Below are positions 21,574 through 23,883 of a stretch of DNA of 23,883 bases, piece after piece; positions within the stretch are counted from its first letter, which is position 1; each line of letters begins with the position of its first letter. The stretch covers positions 1 through 23,883 of the forward strand of contig NZ_CAJKVK010000026.1 in NCBI RefSeq assembly GCF_905203285.1. Direction: 5' to 3'. Source of the stretch: an uncultured Succinatimonas sp. GTDB taxonomy: Bacteria > Pseudomonadota > Gammaproteobacteria > Enterobacterales > Succinivibrionaceae. The notes below the pieces were generated by a model, which saw only the letters and a program-made list of their open reading frames with translations, searched no databases and had not been told where the DNA came from. Both the position numbers and the translations under genes were made by a program.

Positions 21574-22467
21574 ATGCCGGCCAATATTGATATTGATCTT
21601 GTAATAATCTCTGGTCGCTCCGGATCAGGGAAAACCGTTGCTTTAAGAGTACTTGAAGACTTAGGTTATTACTGCATTGACAATCTGCCGGTTATGTTTC
21701 TTCCCGAGCTCGTTGCCGTAGCTAAAAACCGTTACCCAAAACTTGCCGTTTCCATTGATATCCGCAACATGCCTGATAATATCCAGAGCTTTGAAGATAT
21801 GTATGAAACGCTTAGGGAAAATAAAAAAATAAAAACAACCCTAATTTATGTCGACGCAGAAGAATCTGTTTTGATTAAGCGCTACAGTGAAACAAGACGA
21901 CTTCACCCTCTGTCAAAACGTAAATTATCTCTTGATGAAGCAATCGTACTTGAAGGCTCTTTGCTTGAAGATATCGCATCCCTTGCAGATTTGCGCATTG
22001 ACACCTCATCACTATCCATTCACGATCTTGCGGCGCAAATAACCATCTTAATCAACGGACGTCCGGAAAAGAAGCTGGTCATTGTTTTTGAGTCTTTCGG
22101 CTTTAAAAACGGTATCGCAAAAGATGCGGATTTTATCTTTGATTCAAGATTTCTGCCCAATCCATTTTGGGATCCGTCTTTACGCAACAAAACCGGACTT
22201 GACGTAGAAGTTGCAAATTTTTTTGAAAAGTATCCGCAAGTTAATCTTTATATAAATCAAATCGATGAAATGTTAACCGGATGGCTTGGCGCCATTGAAA
22301 AAAGCAACAGAAGCTATTTAACCGTAGCTATCGGCTGCACCGGCGGCTGTCATCGCAGCGTTTTCATTGCCCAATCTTTATACGAGCGATTTGAACAACG
22401 CGGATTATTAACGAAAGTCCGTCACAGATCACTTGAAGCATTAAAAAACAGCGTCAAAAAAAGCTAA
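21574..22467 (+). CDS. rapZ: RapZ, RNase adaptor and nucleotide-binding protein
   Basis: In E. coli RapZ binds glucosamine 6-phosphate and the sRNAs GlmY/GlmZ, steering GlmZ to RNase E and so setting glmS expression. The 297-residue product (E. coli 284) has an N-terminal P-loop domain with Walker A GRSGSGKT (14-21), followed by LEDLGYYCIDNLPV and the Walker B region LIYVDAEESV, then RRLHPLS. The C-terminal RNA- and sugar-phosphate-binding domain has the conserved IGCTGGCHRSVFIAQSL and VRHRSLE. The basic C-terminal tail is modest (KNSVKKS). AAAAGGA precedes the ATG. It ends the hpf-ptsN-rapZ cluster; the usual ptsO is absent behind it. Whether GlmY/GlmZ exist in this organism cannot be told here. 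Confidence 0.96.
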   Translation: MPANIDIDLVIISGRSGSGKTVALRVLEDLGYYCIDNLPVMFLPELVAVAKNRYPKLAVSIDIRNMPDNIQSFEDMYETLRENKKIKTTLIYVDAEESVLIKRYSETRRLHPLSKRKLSLDEAIVLEGSLLEDIASLADLRIDTSSLSIHDLAAQITILINGRPEKKLVIVFESFGFKNGIAKDADFIFDSRFLPNPFWDPSLRNKTGLDVEVANFFEKYPQVNLYINQIDEMLTGWLGAIEKSNRSYLTVAIGCTGGCHRSVFIAQSLYERFEQRGLLTKVRHRSLEALKNSVKKS

Positions 22468-22570
22468 TATCTTACATACAAGATTACCGAATTTTTCATA
22501 AATAAACATCCTGGAAGATAGATTTTTATCATAAATATGAGCAAAAATAGCTATTATTCTTACATACCAG
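22462..22570. repeat. Imperfect direct repeat downstream of rapZ
   Basis: Two copies of a 21-22 bp element, AGCTA-(T)-TAT-CTTACATAC-AG-like, lie at 22462-22482 (overlapping the rapZ stop codon) and 22549-22570, 87 bases apart. They differ by one indel and few substitutions; the core TCTTACATAC is identical. Confidence 0.5.
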
Positions 22571-22574
22571 TTTT

Positions 22575-22622
22575 GTTAGTTGAAAACAACAACTAACATA
22601 CTAGTATTATAAGTTGAAAACA
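22575..22622. repeat. Inverted repeat and direct repeats upstream of the dehydrogenase
   Basis: GTTAGTTG (22575-22582) pairs with CAACTAAC (22590-22597) across seven bases. AGTTGAAAACA occurs at 22578-22588 and again at 22612-22622, 34 bases apart. There is no T-run after the stem, so it does not look like a rapZ terminator. Spaced copies suggest regulator binding sites. Confidence 0.4.
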
Positions 22623-22699
22623 GCATTCCAATCAGAAATTAGATCTATATTACAAATTTTTGTTATTTAAAAAAAAATACGAAAACTCTCTCTTTTTAT

Positions 22700-22713
22700 A
22701 TGTAAAATTACAT
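22700..22713. promoter_or_regulatory. 14-bp palindrome upstream of the dehydrogenase
   Basis: ATGTAA-AA-TTACAT is exact and lies 48 bases before the start codon, within the likely promoter region of the dehydrogenase gene. It is a candidate operator; the regulator is unknown. It does not match the GntR/IdnR-type ATGTTA-N4-TAACAT spacing. Confidence 0.35.
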
Positions 22714-22760
22714 CCAGCAATTCACTTTTTATATCAACTAAACATAAATCAGGAATTATC

Positions 22761-23801
22761 ATGAAAGCTTGTGTCTTACATAAAAAGGGTGATATTCGTT
22801 ACGAAGATATTCCGGCACCGGAAATCAAAGATCCGCATGAGGTCAAAGTTAAGATGCTCGCTGCCGGTATTTGCGGCTCCGATCAGCATTACTACACCGA
22901 AGGCGGTATCGGCACTGCAATCGTAGTCCGTGAACCTATCGTTATCGGACACGAAGGCTGCGGTGTTGTCGAAGAAGTCGGCTCTGCCGTTACCGGAATC
23001 AAAGCCGGCGATATGGTCGTTATGCGTCCTGCCCGTCCTTGCTTCCACTGCTACTACTGCGAACACCACATGTACACCTACTGTGAGAACATGCAGCACT
23101 TAGGCTCTGCAGCATTATTCCCTCACACCCAGGGCTTATTTGCCGAAGAAATCGTAGTTCATGAAGTTCAGTGCCGCGTTGTTAAGAACATGAAGCCTGA
23201 AGTAGGTGCTTTTGCCGAACCGCTGGGCATTGCTTATAACGGCGTTCACAAAGCCGGCGATATCATGGGCAAAAACCTTTTGGTTATGGGTGCAGGTCCT
23301 ATCGGATGCTTATGCGCCGCTGCCGCTAAGGCATGCGGTGCCGATCGCGTAACCGTAGTTGATATTCGTAATAAACCTTTGGATATCGCTCTTGAAATGG
23401 GTGCTGACTTTGTCTGCAACTCAAAAGAAAACCCTGAGCAAATCGAAAAGTGGTGCGAACACAAAGGTGCTTTTGATACCGTCATTGAAGCCACCGGCAA
23501 CGGCTTTGCCGCTGTTCAGGCCATGAAGATGCTCCGTCCTGAAGGTGTATTCTCACAGGTCGGCATGTACGGCTTAGGCCACGAGCCTAAAGACTTAGGC
23601 GCTTTCACCACCAAGGGCATCAAGTGGAACTCCGTATTCCGCTTCTATGATGAGTTCGGTCCTTGCGTTAACGCTTTGGAGCGCGGCTTAGTCAATCCGC
23701 TTCCGTTGTTGTCAGCTTCCTTCCCGGCATCTGAAATCAACGAAGCAATGCAGGCAGCATTGTCTCCTGAGACCGCAAAAGTTCAGATCCGTTTTGATTA
23801 A
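22761..23801 (+). CDS. idnD: Zinc-dependent alcohol/polyol dehydrogenase, L-idonate 5-dehydrogenase-like
   Basis: The 346-residue product is a medium-chain zinc dehydrogenase. Catalytic zinc ligands are Cys38 (GICGSDQHYY), His64-Glu65 (GHEG) and Glu153 (FAEPL). The structural zinc site is complete with Cys94, 97, 100 and 108. The NAD-binding fold has GAGPIG (177-182), and Asp201 ends the second strand, which favours NAD over NADP. GSAALFPHTQGLF and the C-terminal FRF-x-x-EF with NPLPLLSA match E. coli L-idonate 5-dehydrogenase best of those I know; sorbitol or another polyol is the alternative. AGGA lies seven to eight bases before the ATG. Codon use is strongly biased and GC is higher than in neighbours, suggesting high expression. 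No idn or gnt partners are in the window. Confidence 0.83.
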   Translation: MKACVLHKKGDIRYEDIPAPEIKDPHEVKVKMLAAGICGSDQHYYTEGGIGTAIVVREPIVIGHEGCGVVEEVGSAVTGIKAGDMVVMRPARPCFHCYYCEHHMYTYCENMQHLGSAALFPHTQGLFAEEIVVHEVQCRVVKNMKPEVGAFAEPLGIAYNGVHKAGDIMGKNLLVMGAGPIGCLCAAAAKACGADRVTVVDIRNKPLDIALEMGADFVCNSKENPEQIEKWCEHKGAFDTVIEATGNGFAAVQAMKMLRPEGVFSQVGMYGLGHEPKDLGAFTTKGIKWNSVFRFYDEFGPCVNALERGLVNPLPLLSASFPASEINEAMQAALSPETAKVQIRFD

Positions 23802-23830
23802 TAAACCGATTTAATCATTTGCATAAAGCC

Positions 23831-23870
23831 TGAACTCTGCTCTTTTTTGTATATCTATCAGCAGAGTTCA
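23831..23870 (+). terminator. Inverted repeat after the dehydrogenase, possible terminator
   Basis: TGAACTCTGCT (23831-23841) pairs perfectly with AGCAGAGTTCA (23860-23870) over 11 bp. The T-run lies in the 18-base loop, not after the stem, so it may be a processing or stabilising structure instead of a simple intrinsic terminator. Confidence 0.45.
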
Positions 23871-23883
23871 TAATCAAAGCCTT

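Noticed and set aside
22575..22597. Intrinsic terminator for rapZ
   Set aside because: The stem is perfect but is low in GC and not followed by a T-run.
1..23883. CRISPR arrays, tRNA or rRNA genes, prophage or insertion sequences
   Set aside because: No regularly spaced repeats, cloverleaf-like sequence, transposase, integrase or phage structural gene is visible.

Overview
The window looks like ordinary chromosome from a gammaproteobacterium with AT-rich intergenic DNA (by eye roughly 40% GC overall). Gene order is a compacted version of the enterobacterial arrangement: mreBCD-maf-tldD, divergent ssb/uvrA, mlaFEDCB, kdsD-kdsC-lptCAB and hpf-ptsN-rapZ. The compaction, low GC and missing genes would fit an anaerobic host-associated lineage such as Succinivibrionaceae, but that placement is inference.

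Left part (1-5231). One minus-strand operon runs mreB-mreC-mreD-maf-tldD with overlaps or gaps of a few bases. It couples the cell-shape machinery to a nucleotide-pool cleaner and a TldD protease, which is cut by the left window edge. Upstream of mreB lies a 675-base gap holding a probable mreB promoter, an 18-codon open frame that looks like the beginning of a ribbon-helix-helix antitoxin, and a large nested hairpin terminator for ssb.

Middle (5232-9500). ssb and uvrA diverge from a 274-base region containing a 16-bp perfect palindrome but no recognisable LexA box. A small DUF2750 gene follows uvrA, and a shared bidirectional terminator faces the next operon.

Mla block (9503-14642). The minus-strand operon mlaF-E-D-C-B (retrograde phospholipid transport) runs into two tandem paralogous BASS-family transporters. 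In E. coli, ibaG and murA occupy that place.

Right part (14960-23801). A membrane-bound LtaS/OpgB-type phosphoglycerol transferase homologue stands where E. coli has yrbG. It is followed by kdsD-kdsC-lptC-lptA-lptB (Kdo synthesis and LPS transport), all overlapping or nearly so. Next come hpf, ptsN and rapZ; rpoN is absent from its usual place between lptB and hpf, and ptsO is absent after rapZ. A zinc-dependent L-idonate dehydrogenase-like gene with strongly biased codons ends the window.

Most of the window is envelope biogenesis. I found no CRISPR array, tRNA, rRNA, prophage or insertion sequence, and no convincing wholly new system. The most unusual items are the transporter pair joined to mla, the phosphoglycerol transferase homologue beside the LPS operon, the missing rpoN with a structured hpf leader, and the antitoxin-like stub.
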